Source: DATMRF01 sp035566435
GTDB taxonomy: Bacteria > Verrucomicrobiota > Verrucomicrobiia > Limisphaerales > UBA8199
NCBI GenBank assembly: GCA_035566435.1
Contig: DATMRF010000105.1
Location: 1-64,000 of the forward strand
DNA length: 64,000 bases
Direction: 5' to 3'
This document shows positions 48,232 to 56,893 of this stretch, piece by piece. The notes under the pieces were generated by a model that was not told where the DNA came from, made no database searches, and saw only the letters and a list, made by a program, of their open reading frames with translations. Position 1 is the first letter of the stretch. Every line of letters begins with the position of its first letter. The position numbers and the translations under genes are program-made.

Positions 48232-50877
48232 ATGAAGACCAACACAATCCTTACTCTTGCGGTGCTGATGTGGCTTGGTAGCGTGTGTGGCGCTACCGCC
48301 CAGGGCACCGCGTTCACCTATCAAGGCCGCTTGAATGACGGCGCTAACCCCGCGAACGGCACGTATGATTTGCACTTTACCGTTTACGACTTAGCCGGCG
48401 CTTTTGGGACGGTGATCGCCGGGCCGCTCACCAATTCCGCGACCGTCGTCAGCAACGGCCTATTTACCGTCACGCTGGATTTTGGCGCGGGAGTGTTCAC
48501 CGGCGCCAGCCGTTGGCTCGAAATCGGCGTGCGGACCAACGCCAGCACCAACGCCTTCAGCACCTTGAGTCCCCGCCAGTCGTTGGCGGCCACGCCTTAC
48601 GCAATCACGGCAGGCAACGTCACGGGCACCATCAACGGCACCACGATCACCGACGGGACGCTCACCGCCTCAAAGTTCGCCACCAACCAGGTCGTTACCA
48701 GCCTCAACGCGATTCGGGATGATGTGATACTGGCCGCGGGCACAAATGTCGTCATCTCGACCAACGGCCACACGCTAACCGTCTCGGCTGGGGGAGGTGG
48801 CGGAGGGGGTGGCAATGACTGGCTGTTAACTGGCAACGCCGGGACCGCTCCGGGCGTGAATTATCTCGGGACTTCGGATAACCAAGCCCTCGAACTTCAT
48901 GTCAACGGGAGCAGGGCATTCCGCCTCGAACCGGCTCTCCCGGGAAATAATGTTATTGGCGGCGAGTTCAATTCCGTAAACTTGAGCGGCGCGGCCACCA
49001 TTGGCGGTGGCATCAACAACGGCGTGAGCGCCAATTATACCACGATAAGCGGAGGCAGCGCCAACACCATTGGCAACTCCAGTTACTCGACGATTGGCGG
49101 CGGCTCGGGCCACTCGATTCAAGGGTCCTCGCCCTACTCGCTCATTGCCGGCGGCGCGGTCAACGTGATTCAAGGGTTTTCGGACTGCTCCTCCATCGGG
49201 GGCGGCACCATGAACGAAATCCAGTTTTTTGGCTTCAGTGCCACGATCGGCGGCGGCACCAATAACATAATCCAACCTGGCGCGCCCTGGTCAACGATTG
49301 GCGGTGGGGCTAATAACATCATCGCCGGCTATGGTTCCACCGTCGCCGGCGGTACCAACAACATCCTCATTGCAAACGTCGCCACTATTGCCGGCGGTGT
49401 CAGCAACTCTGTCATGAATGGTTCCAGCAGCGCCACCATCGGCGGCGGCTTGCAAAACAGCATTCTCACCAATGCGCCCCAATCAACGATCGCCGGCGGT
49501 GTCAGTAACTCTATCCTGAACCAGGCCAGCTACTCAACCATCGCCGGAGGAAGACTTAACACGATCCTCACTAATTCTGCCGGAAATCTGATCGGCGGCG
49601 GCGAGGGCAACCTGATAGGACCCGGCGCAAGTGATTGTACCGTCGCCGGCGGCTATGGAAACACAATCGGAACGAATGCCAGCAACTCGACGGTAGGTGG
49701 TGGGTTCAAGAACTTTGTTGGCGAAATTGGCACTATCGCCGGCGGTAGGCAGAACACGATTGCCAGCGCCGCCGATGGCGCATTCATCGGAGGTGGGGAT
49801 GGCAATTCAATCTACGGTGGCGTCGAACCGGTTATCAGCGGAGGCGAATTCAACGTGACTTACGATTCCTACCAGACCATCGGCGGAGGGTCACATAACG
49901 CCATTCACCCCCTTGCCAATTTGTCGTTCATCGGCGGCGGCAGCTATAACACCATCGGGACCAATGCGGGTTTCTCAGCCGTCGGCGGCGGAGGTCAGAA
50001 CGAAATCGACGCCAACTATGCCTTCGTTGGAGGCGGATCTCAGAATACAATATCGAACAACGCCCAGTATGCGACGATCACCTGTGGCGTCGGGAACGCC
50101 ATCGGCAGCGGCGCGGGCCAGGCGAGCATTTTGGGAGGGTATTATAACAGTATCGCTTCCGGAGCCGTCGATGCGACTGTAGCCGGCGGTCTGGGAAACT
50201 CAGCAGGCGGTGCCGGCGCCTTCGTTGCCGGCGGTCAAGCCAACTCCGCGGGCGGTCGAAACTCTTTCGCGGCGGGTACTGGGGCCAGCGCCACTAACGA
50301 CAATGCGTTCGTTTGGAGTGACGGGTTTGTTCCTGGCTTCAGCTCCACCGGCCCCAGGCAGTTCCTGATCCAAGCCCATAGCGGTGTTGGTATTAATAAA
50401 AGCAACCCGGCGCGTACTCTGGATGTCGCGGGCGATATAAACGCCGACGGAAACCTATATGTCGCGAGCTCTATCTATTCCACCAACACGGTTTATGCCC
50501 CGGTATTTCAAATGACCAGCGACCGTAATGCCAAGGAGAAATTCGCCGCGATTGACACCCGGGACATCCTGCAGCGCGTCGCCAGCCTGCCCATTTCCAC
50601 TTGGAATTTCAAACAGGATGCCAACGCTCGTCACATCGGACCGATGGCCCAGGATTTCAAAGCCGCCTTCGAGGTCGGCGTTGACGATAAGCACATCGCC
50701 ACGGTTGATGCCGATGGCGTTGCTCTGGCGGCGATTCAGGGCTTGAATCAAAAACTTGAACGAGCCCTCAAGCAAAAAGAAGCTGAGATCCAGGACTTGA
50801 AGCAGCGAAACAGTTCCCTCGAGCGGAGGTTCGGTGAGCTGCAAAAGACACTCCGCATGCTCGCAGAAAAAGACTGA
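48232..50877 (+). CDS. Secreted GGG-repeat fibre protein with S74 chaperone C-terminus, second copy
   Basis: The 881-residue paralogue of the protein at 5048. It has a signal peptide (to about TAQ), then the same N-terminal module (TAFTYQG, VIAGPLTN, GLFTVTLDFGA, RWLEIGVRTN, TPYAI). A glycine spacer (AGGGGGGGG) and about 30 x-IGGG-xx-N-x-I repeats (roughly 235-650) follow, then the FAAGTGA-x-A/FVWSDG transition. The S74-type chaperone has S763-D-R-N-A-K768, preserving the Ser and Lys five residues apart, and a terminal coiled coil. Self-cleavage at S763 would free about 119 residues. It is probably a trimeric surface fibre. Confidence 0.85.
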   Translation: MKTNTILTLAVLMWLGSVCGATAQGTAFTYQGRLNDGANPANGTYDLHFTVYDLAGAFGTVIAGPLTNSATVVSNGLFTVTLDFGAGVFTGASRWLEIGVRTNASTNAFSTLSPRQSLAATPYAITAGNVTGTINGTTITDGTLTASKFATNQVVTSLNAIRDDVILAAGTNVVISTNGHTLTVSAGGGGGGGGNDWLLTGNAGTAPGVNYLGTSDNQALELHVNGSRAFRLEPALPGNNVIGGEFNSVNLSGAATIGGGINNGVSANYTTISGGSANTIGNSSYSTIGGGSGHSIQGSSPYSLIAGGAVNVIQGFSDCSSIGGGTMNEIQFFGFSATIGGGTNNIIQPGAPWSTIGGGANNIIAGYGSTVAGGTNNILIANVATIAGGVSNSVMNGSSSATIGGGLQNSILTNAPQSTIAGGVSNSILNQASYSTIAGGRLNTILTNSAGNLIGGGEGNLIGPGASDCTVAGGYGNTIGTNASNSTVGGGFKNFVGEIGTIAGGRQNTIASAADGAFIGGGDGNSIYGGVEPVISGGEFNVTYDSYQTIGGGSHNAIHPLANLSFIGGGSYNTIGTNAGFSAVGGGGQNEIDANYAFVGGGSQNTISNNAQYATITCGVGNAIGSGAGQASILGGYYNSIASGAVDATVAGGLGNSAGGAGAFVAGGQANSAGGRNSFAAGTGASATNDNAFVWSDGFVPGFSSTGPRQFLIQAHSGVGINKSNPARTLDVAGDINADGNLYVASSIYSTNTVYAPVFQMTSDRNAKEKFAAIDTRDILQRVASLPISTWNFKQDANARHIGPMAQDFKAAFEVGVDDKHIATVDADGVALAAIQGLNQKLERALKQKEAEIQDLKQRNSSLERRFGELQKTLRMLAEKD

Positions 50878-50907
50878 AACCCATCACCGCCAGTGTGCTT
50901 GGCCCCT

Positions 50908-50931
50908 AAAAGCGGCAGGAGTGCCTGCGGC
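50908..50931. repeat. Partial AAAAGCGGCAGGAG repeat
   Basis: Shares AAAGCGGCAGGAG with the arms of the large inverted repeat at 52728-52825. It lies between two convergent genes. Confidence 0.45.
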
Positions 50932-50956
50932 CCAGAAAAACCGGGCTACCCGAGAG

Positions 50957-52618
50957 TTACTTCGAAGCCGAATTCTGGCGAAGGATCAACTTTTGGACCG
51001 CGCCAATTTGCTCGGGTGTGGTCGCGTAGGGGAGTAATTTGGAGACATCGTCTGGATAGCGCCCGTTGTTGGCCGCCAGAAAGGCTTTCCAGACTGGGTT
51101 CATGGTCTCTCCGGTTTCTGACGACAAGAAGTCTGTCGTCCCCGATCCATGGGGGCCGATGCCGAAACGGGTGTCAAAGACATCGTCCACGGCGCTCTTC
51201 TGCGTGATGATGACATCGCTCCCCAACCCCAAGCTCTTAATGGTTTTGGCAGGGGCCACTTCCCAACGTTGAAGAAGCGCTTCGTCAATCGGCGGGTCGA
51301 AATATTGGCTCAATTGACCTATCTCGCTGGGCATCTGGCCGTTGTTGGCCTCCTGATAGGCCTTGAGCGCGCCCCGCAGCCTTGGAACGAGCTTGCTTTC
51401 GCCCGCGTTTCTGAGCGCGCTCAGAGCGCGACGAAAGTCTGAGTCGCTGTCGAGTTTGTCCTTGGCAGCGTCTAGCCAGTCCGTTTCCGTCAGCAATTGC
51501 AATTCCGGAATGTTTGATTCCGGAGTTTGTTGCAGTCGCTGTTTCAAGCGCTCCACCCGATCTTTCCAGGAGACGGCGTTGTAGAGTGTTTGATCCTCGG
51601 CAAGCTCGGCTTTGAGTTTCGCCAATTCTATCGAGCCTTGCTTCATCTGGCCTATCTCGGCACGGAGTTTGAGCAGCTCTTCCGAATCCCGGCGCAATTG
51701 TTCGTTCTCGGCCCTCAAAGCAGCAAACCGATGGGCGGCGTCCTCCTGTTCGGTGGTAAGCTGGCGGACTTGCTCCGCCATCGGCGCTTGTTGTTGAGTC
51801 AGCGAATCGACGGTGGCACGGAGGGCGGACGCTTGCCGCGCCTCGTAGAGTCCCGTTCCCAGGGCGGCGGCAATCGTGACGGTGATGGCGGTCTTTTGCA
51901 GCATGGTCGTGGCAATGGCTTTGGTTGCGGTTACAGCAGTCGTAAGGGTGGTTCCTGCGGCAAGAGCCGCGGAGGCGATGGTTGTTGCCAGCCCAGCCGG
52001 GGCGGCCTGCACTGCATGGGCAGCCACCGTGGCGCACAAGCCCGCCGCAGACGTGGTGAGCCCGCGCCGTACGAGTTCTTCCCGCAGTCTCTCCACCGCT
52101 CGGCTGACGCGTTTTTGCGCCGCGTCATCGCTCACGCCCAGGGCGAGGCCGACGCCTTTGAAATCGTAACCTTTAAAAAAGCGCAACAGGACGGCGTCCC
52201 GGTCTTCTTCGCCCAGGCCGGCCATGCTTTCGTCGATCAGCGGGCGCAGGCCTTCCCAGTTCGGCGCGGGTTCGGAATTACTGATGAGATGCTCCATGGC
52301 CTGCCTTTCGTAAGTGAGCCGCCGGCGGTCGCCGCGCAGTTGGTTAAGCGCCGCAAATCGCGTGCTGCGGTAAAGCCAGCCCACCAGCGAGCCGCTTTCG
52401 GTCATTTGTGCCGCCACCGCTCCGGCCTTCCGTGCCAAATCGCTGAAGACGCTTTGGGCGACGTCGCGTGCCAGGTCAGGTGAATCGGCTTGGCGCAACG
52501 CGGCCGAATACACCAGGTCGGTATGCCGCGTGACCAGCTCTGTGAACGCCGCTTCGTCGTGGCGCTCGGCGTAATCGCGCAGCAGCTGGGCATCGGACTG
52601 CTCTTTCATCTTATCCAT
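50957..52618 (-). CDS. ECF sigma factor fused to membrane anchor and coiled-coil sensor-like domain
   Basis: The 553-residue chain starts with an ECF sigma: region 2 (DAQLLRDYAERHDEAAFTEL, VAQSVFSDLARKA, LVGWLYRSTRFAALNQLR) and region 4 (DRDAVLLRFFKGYDFKGVGLALG... VSRAVERLRE), about residues 5-185. An alanine/threonine-rich hydrophobic stretch follows, with one clear membrane helix (about 243-258). A coiled coil (about 265-360, with LLKLRAEIGQMKQ) and a C-terminal domain of about 170 residues complete it. Sigma and membrane tether in one polypeptide suggests regulated release or membrane-bound transcription control. I took the Met at 52618; ATGs at 52669 and 52609 are alternatives. Confidence 0.85.
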   Translation of the reverse strand: MDKMKEQSDAQLLRDYAERHDEAAFTELVTRHTDLVYSAALRQADSPDLARDVAQSVFSDLARKAGAVAAQMTESGSLVGWLYRSTRFAALNQLRGDRRRLTYERQAMEHLISNSEPAPNWEGLRPLIDESMAGLGEEDRDAVLLRFFKGYDFKGVGLALGVSDDAAQKRVSRAVERLREELVRRGLTTSAAGLCATVAAHAVQAAPAGLATTIASAALAAGTTLTTAVTATKAIATTMLQKTAITVTIAAALGTGLYEARQASALRATVDSLTQQQAPMAEQVRQLTTEQEDAAHRFAALRAENEQLRRDSEELLKLRAEIGQMKQGSIELAKLKAELAEDQTLYNAVSWKDRVERLKQRLQQTPESNIPELQLLTETDWLDAAKDKLDSDSDFRRALSALRNAGESKLVPRLRGALKAYQEANNGQMPSEIGQLSQYFDPPIDEALLQRWEVAPAKTIKSLGLGSDVIITQKSAVDDVFDTRFGIGPHGSGTTDFLSSETGETMNPVWKAFLAANNGRYPDDVSKLLPYATTPEQIGAVQKLILRQNSASK

Positions 52619-52727
52619 TAAACACCCGTCCCCCGCCGAATCCGACAGACTTTTTTGCAGAATGCGCACGACGGCCGGGATTAGCTGCCAGCTGGTGTTG
52701 CCGTCGGGTGCTCAGTAATGCTCTCCG

Positions 52728-52825
52728 AAAAGCGGCAGAGGACAGCCGCAGTCCAAAACGCAAGCGCCGTTGCAAGCGCGACCTGTGCCCGAAGGTTGTG
52801 GAGTGCGGCTGTCTCCTGCCGCTTT
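52728..52825. repeat. 26-base inverted repeat (AAAGCGGCAG...CCGCAGTCC arms)
   Basis: Arms 52728-52754 and 52800-52825 match at about 23 of 26 positions and enclose a 45-base centre. It lies between two minus-strand genes and is related to the fragment at 50908. Confidence 0.88.
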
Positions 52826-52873
52826 GGCTCCTTGTTCCCTGACAGACTGCGAAGCGGGTTCTCCGGGTGCTCG

Positions 52874-53644
52874 TCAGCCCTGTTTCCTGAAAACAATGAT
52901 ATGCTGCCAGGGCAGCTTGCGCTTTGTTTCCACCCATTCGAGTGGCTGAACTGCCATTTCCTTCTTCACTTGGGCCTCGCTCATTTTGTGCAGCGGCTTG
53001 ATCGGCACCTTGGGATCTTCCGCGCGGAATTCCACGAACACCACCCGACCCCCGGGTTTAAGCGACCGGCAGATCGCCTCCATCATCTCGTAAGGAAAAT
53101 CGAACTCGTGATAAACATCCACCATCAGCACCAGGTCCACTGACCGGGCCGGCAGTTTCGGATCGGTCGTCGTGCCGAGGACCGGCGTGACGTTCGTGAC
53201 GCCTAACCCGGCCATCTTATTCGTGAGCAAGTCCAGCATCTCCGGCTGGATATCCTCGGCGAAAACTTTTCCCCCGGGTCCGACCTTTCGGGCGAGGCGA
53301 CGGCTGAAGTAACCCGTGCCTGCGCCGATGTCGGCCACCGCCTGGCCTGGTTCAGGCCCGAGTTCCTCGACCAGCTCTTCCGAATGCTCCTCCTGGTTGC
53401 GGTCCGAGCGTTCCAGCCAATCGGCCGCTTCGTGACCCATCACGTGTGCGATTTCGCGGCCCAGGTAGAACTTGCCAATGCCGTCCGGGTCGTGTTGCTC
53501 GCGGAATTCGTAGCGGTTTGTGGTTGCCGTGGCAAGTGCCGCAGGGTCGGCAGCGGGCAGGATAAGCTGCCCCCAGCGGCAAAAAAGAAGCAGCAATGAC
53601 AGGTAGCCCAGCCGTCCCTCAACCGCCTTCATCATCGGATACAT
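52874..53644 (-). CDS. Exported class I SAM-dependent methyltransferase-like protein
   Basis: The 256-residue protein has an N-terminal hydrophobic segment (about 14-32) like a signal peptide, then YLGREIAHVMGHEAADWLER, a conserved lead-in to a class I methyltransferase fold. SAM-binding motif I is VADIGAGTGYFSRRLA, followed by VFAEDIQPEM (acidic ribose ligand) and LVLMVDVYHEFD. The substrate is unknown. A methyltransferase behind a signal peptide is odd because SAM is cytoplasmic. Internal Mets at residues 4 and 5 are alternative starts. Confidence 0.8.
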   Translation of the reverse strand: MYPMMKAVEGRLGYLSLLLLFCRWGQLILPAADPAALATATTNRYEFREQHDPDGIGKFYLGREIAHVMGHEAADWLERSDRNQEEHSEELVEELGPEPGQAVADIGAGTGYFSRRLARKVGPGGKVFAEDIQPEMLDLLTNKMAGLGVTNVTPVLGTTTDPKLPARSVDLVLMVDVYHEFDFPYEMMEAICRSLKPGGRVVFVEFRAEDPKVPIKPLHKMSEAQVKKEMAVQPLEWVETKRKLPWQHIIVFRKQG

Positions 53645-54256
53645 TACCTACAATGTGACCACAATACCGCCCTGGCAAGAGCGCCCCAGTCGCGGGAAAA
53701 GTTTTTCCGAAACTTGATGTCCCTGGCGGTGTATAATGAAAGACGCCATCGGTTCGCCAGGAGTTGAGTGGATGAAAAAGAAGGGATGATTCGGGCAACG
53801 GTTCGCCAAGGAGGTGGGGATGGGGAATCCCGCTGAAGAAAACGATCCGCCACCCGAATCGCGCGTATTTTTGCCAAAACGTTGCAAGGCTGTCAACAAG
53901 AATTTCAAGAATTGTCGCGTAATTTTCAAAACAGGAATCTTTCGTAGTTAGCAAGACCGGAAACCTTTAGTTGGGGCGATGGGTTCTCTTGCCGCCGGTG
54001 GTATTTTGACGGATACGCGATTGCAGCCCTGTCCCTCCGGGACAAAGGCACGCCGTGGCTTCCAACGGCATCGAGTTCCTAATGGCTTCTATTCTGTCCC
54101 GTGCCCAAGTAGCCAAACCGCTCCACCCGCAGCAGCTAACCTTGACCGTGCAAGCGGTTCTGCCTACAAGAGAAGGAAATGAGCCGGTTTGTCGCGTCGA
54201 ACTTGAATCCCCGAGTTGCGGAAGAACCACGGGAAAGGAATCGGAGGTCACGGGCC
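53645..54256. other. Gap with no supported gene
   Basis: Several short overlapping frames occur, none with convincing composition. It contains GTCCCTCCGGGAC (54031-54043), the inverse of the element at 30101, and AT-rich stretches near 53880-53960. The last bases hold GGAGGT (54243-54248), the ribosome-binding site of the next gene. Confidence 0.5.
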
Positions 54257-55279
54257 ATGAGTGAGAGGGCAAAGCCCTGGCCTGTTCTCGGGTCGCATCG
54301 CGTAGTTTGCGGGAACCTGGGCCTTGCCCTGTTGCTGGTTTGTTTTGCCCAGCCGGCACTTGCCGAATTCAAAGTGGGACTGGTGCTGGACCGTGGCGGC
54401 AAGGATGACAAGTCGTTCAACTCCTCGGCCTTCGAGGGCGGGAGCAGGGCCAAAGACAAGCTCGGCATCTTTCTCAAATACGTAGAGGCCACCGACGACA
54501 ACGCCTTCGAGCCGCTGCTGCGGGCGTTTGCGCAGCGGAACTTTGACCTGATTATCGGCATCGGCTTTGCGCAGAAGGAGGCCATCACGAAAGTCGCCGG
54601 CCAATTTCCGAAGACCCATTTCGCCATTGTTGATGCCCAGGTGGATTCGCCGAACGTACGGTCCCTCTTGTTCGAGGAACACGAGGGAGCCTACCTTGTC
54701 GGCGCTATCGCCGCGCTCACCAGCCGCTCTGGAAAGGTGGGCTTTGTGGGCGGAATGGACATTCCGTTGATTCGGCGTTTTGCCCTCGCTTATGAAGCCG
54801 GCGCGAAGAAAGTCAACCCGGGAGTGACGGTTCTCGCCAACTATGTCGGCATCACCAGCGAGGCCTGGAACAATCCGCCAAAGGGCAAAGAACTCGCTGT
54901 CTCGCAGTACGACCAGGGCGCAGACGTGATCTTTTCGGCGGCGGGCGCGTCGGGTCTGGGCGTGCTCGACGCCGCCGAGGAAAGAAAAAAGTTTGCGATT
55001 GGCTGCGATTCAAACCAGGACTGGACCAAACCGGGATGGATCCTCACGAGCATGCTCAAGCGCGTGGATGAGGCCGTGTTTGCGACGATTGCGGAGGCGA
55101 AGGCCGGCCAGTTCGCCGGCGGTGTGAAGCATTTCGGACTGGCGAACAAAGGGGTGGGTTATTCCGTGGACGAGTTTAACGCGAAGATTTTGACGGAGGC
55201 GGTTCGGCAACGCGCCGAGGTCCTCAAGGCCGACATCATCGCTGGTCGCATTATCGTGCCGGATTACTATAAAAAATAG
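54257..55279 (+). CDS. BMP/PnrA-family nucleoside-binding protein of an ABC importer
   Basis: The 340-residue protein has a signal peptide (cleaved after about QPALA) and a BMP-family periplasmic-binding fold (VGLVLDRGGKDDKSFN, GIGFAQKEAITKVA, KVGFVGGMDIPLIRRFALAYEAG, GCDSNQDW). Members such as PnrA bind purine nucleosides. GGAGGT eight bases upstream fixes the ATG at 54257; the frame stays open upstream to 54179. It heads the operon binding protein-ATPase-permease-permease. No lipobox is evident, so it may be soluble. Confidence 0.92.
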   Translation: MSERAKPWPVLGSHRVVCGNLGLALLLVCFAQPALAEFKVGLVLDRGGKDDKSFNSSAFEGGSRAKDKLGIFLKYVEATDDNAFEPLLRAFAQRNFDLIIGIGFAQKEAITKVAGQFPKTHFAIVDAQVDSPNVRSLLFEEHEGAYLVGAIAALTSRSGKVGFVGGMDIPLIRRFALAYEAGAKKVNPGVTVLANYVGITSEAWNNPPKGKELAVSQYDQGADVIFSAAGASGLGVLDAAEERKKFAIGCDSNQDWTKPGWILTSMLKRVDEAVFATIAEAKAGQFAGGVKHFGLANKGVGYSVDEFNAKILTEAVRQRAEVLKADIIAGRIIVPDYYKK

Positions 55280-55289
55280 TTCAACATCC

Positions 55290-56801
55290 GTGGAAGTGGA
55301 GTTGCGCGGGTTGACGAAGCGTTTCGGCGAGGTGGTCGCGAATGCGGGGGTCGGCCTGCGAGTGGAGCGCGGCACGATTCATGGCATCATCGGCGAAAAC
55401 GGCGCCGGCAAATCGACGGCCATGAACCTGCTCTACGGCCTGTATCGGCCGGATGCGGGAAGCATTCTGATTCGGGGAGAAACACGGTCGTGGGCGTCAC
55501 CCGCCCAGGCAATCGCCGCCGGCATCGGCATGGTACACCAGCACTTCATGCTCGCCGGCCCTTATTCCGCGCTGGACAATATCCTGCTGGGGGCTGAACC
55601 GCTCCGTTGGGGCCTGATTGACCGCCAGGCTGCCCGCGCTCGTCTTGACAAGCTCGCCGCTCAATATGGCTTGTCGATGGATTGGGATCGTCCCGTCGAG
55701 CAACTCCCGGTTGGAGCGCAACAGCGGCTCGAGATCCTCAAGTTGCTCTTTCGCGACGCGAGCATTCTCATCCTGGACGAACCCACCGCGGTTTTGACGC
55801 CGCAGGAAACTCAGGCGTTGTTCGTCAATTTGAAAAGGCTCAAGGCGGAGGGGAAAACGATCCTGCTGGTAACGCACAAGCTCAAGGAGGTTATGACCGG
55901 TACCGAGCGGGTGACGGTGTTCCGTGCCGGAAAAGTTGTCGCCGAACTGGAGACGGCGCGAACGAACCCGCAAGAGTTGGCTGACCTGATGGTTGGCAGG
56001 AGGGTTCTTTTGAGCCTGGACGTCGCCCCGGCGAAACCGCGGCCTGAGATGGCCATCGAGGCGGCCGACTTGGGTGTCGCGGGTACGGCCGGCAGCCGGC
56101 CCCGGCTCTCGGAAGTGAGTTTCGAGGTGCGTCGAGGCGAGATCGTGGGCGTTGCCGGAGTTGAAGGCAACGGACAAACTGAACTGTTGCAGGCCTTGTT
56201 ACACCCGCGCGAGCCGGGGTGCCTAAGCGCCGGGACGGTCAAAGTTATGGGCCAGGATGTTAGCCGGTGGCCCGCGGGGAGGATTCGGGAGCTAGGTGTC
56301 GCGGTCATCCCGGAGGACCGCCTGCAGGAGGGTTTGCTGCCGGACCGGCCGGTGAGCGAGAATTTTCTTCTCGGACTGCAGCGCAGCCCGGAGTTCAGCC
56401 GGGCCGGTTTTCTGCACACCGACCGGGTGCGGAGCGCCGCTCACCACGCGGTCGATGATTACGATGTTAGGCCGCGAGATCTGACTCTGTCGGCCGGCAA
56501 ACTTTCGGGTGGCAACCAGCAAAAGCTCATCATCGCTCGCGAGTTCCAGCGGCAACCGAGCGTGCTGTTCGCCACTCAACCGACGCGGGGCGTGGATGTC
56601 GGCGCTATCGAATTCATTCATCGGCGTATCGTGCGCGCGCGCGATGAAGGCGCCGGCGTGCTGCTGGTTTCTTCGGAACTCGACGAGATCCTTGCATTGT
56701 CCGACCGCATCCTGGTGATGTACGAGGGGCGCATCGTCGCGGAGTTCAGGCGCGGCGAGGTTTCCGAGCGCGAACTCGGATTGAAGATGGGAGGAGCATG
56801 A
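55290..56801 (+). CDS. Nucleoside ABC importer ATPase (two NBDs)
   Basis: The 503-residue double-NBD ATPase is of the ribose/nucleoside (RbsA/NupO) type. The first domain has GENGAGKSTAMN (Walker A), EQLPVGAQQRLEILK and LILDEPTAVLTP. The second has a weak Walker A (GVEGNGQTEL), LSGGNQQKLIIARE and FATQPTRGVDVG. The second domain is degenerate, as usual in this family. The start is GTG, 10 bases after the binding-protein gene. Its stop overlaps an ATG (56798). Confidence 0.93.
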   Translation: MEVELRGLTKRFGEVVANAGVGLRVERGTIHGIIGENGAGKSTAMNLLYGLYRPDAGSILIRGETRSWASPAQAIAAGIGMVHQHFMLAGPYSALDNILLGAEPLRWGLIDRQAARARLDKLAAQYGLSMDWDRPVEQLPVGAQQRLEILKLLFRDASILILDEPTAVLTPQETQALFVNLKRLKAEGKTILLVTHKLKEVMTGTERVTVFRAGKVVAELETARTNPQELADLMVGRRVLLSLDVAPAKPRPEMAIEAADLGVAGTAGSRPRLSEVSFEVRRGEIVGVAGVEGNGQTELLQALLHPREPGCLSAGTVKVMGQDVSRWPAGRIRELGVAVIPEDRLQEGLLPDRPVSENFLLGLQRSPEFSRAGFLHTDRVRSAAHHAVDDYDVRPRDLTLSAGKLSGGNQQKLIIAREFQRQPSVLFATQPTRGVDVGAIEFIHRRIVRARDEGAGVLLVSSELDEILALSDRILVMYEGRIVAEFRRGEVSERELGLKMGGA

Positions 56802-56893
56802 ACCGAGGGCAGATCGCAAAGTGCAGAGTGCAGAGTGCAGAGTGGAAGAAGAGTGGAGTTCGGGTTTGGCGTTGCGGGGACCTAAGCGCGTGA
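56798..56893 (+). CDS. Repeat-derived 31-codon linking ORF
   Basis: The ATG overlaps the ATPase stop (ATGA) with GGGAGGAGC as ribosome-binding site. The frame runs through the GCAGAGT repeat and stops at TGA 56891-56893, overlapping the GTG start of the permease (GTGA). It is probably the permease's ancestral coupled start, cut off by a repeat insertion; the peptide itself has no expected function. Confidence 0.4.
   Translation: MNRGQIAKCRVQSAEWKKSGVRVWRCGDLSA
56816..56843. repeat. Four tandem heptamers GCARAGT
   Basis: GCAAAGT followed by three exact GCAGAGT units, at the junction of the ATPase and permease genes. It resembles short tandem heptamer repeats known from cyanobacteria. Confidence 0.85.

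Noticed and set aside
53619..53954. 111-codon minus-strand frame and overlapping short frames
   Set aside because: Several frames are equally open; none has convincing composition or start.
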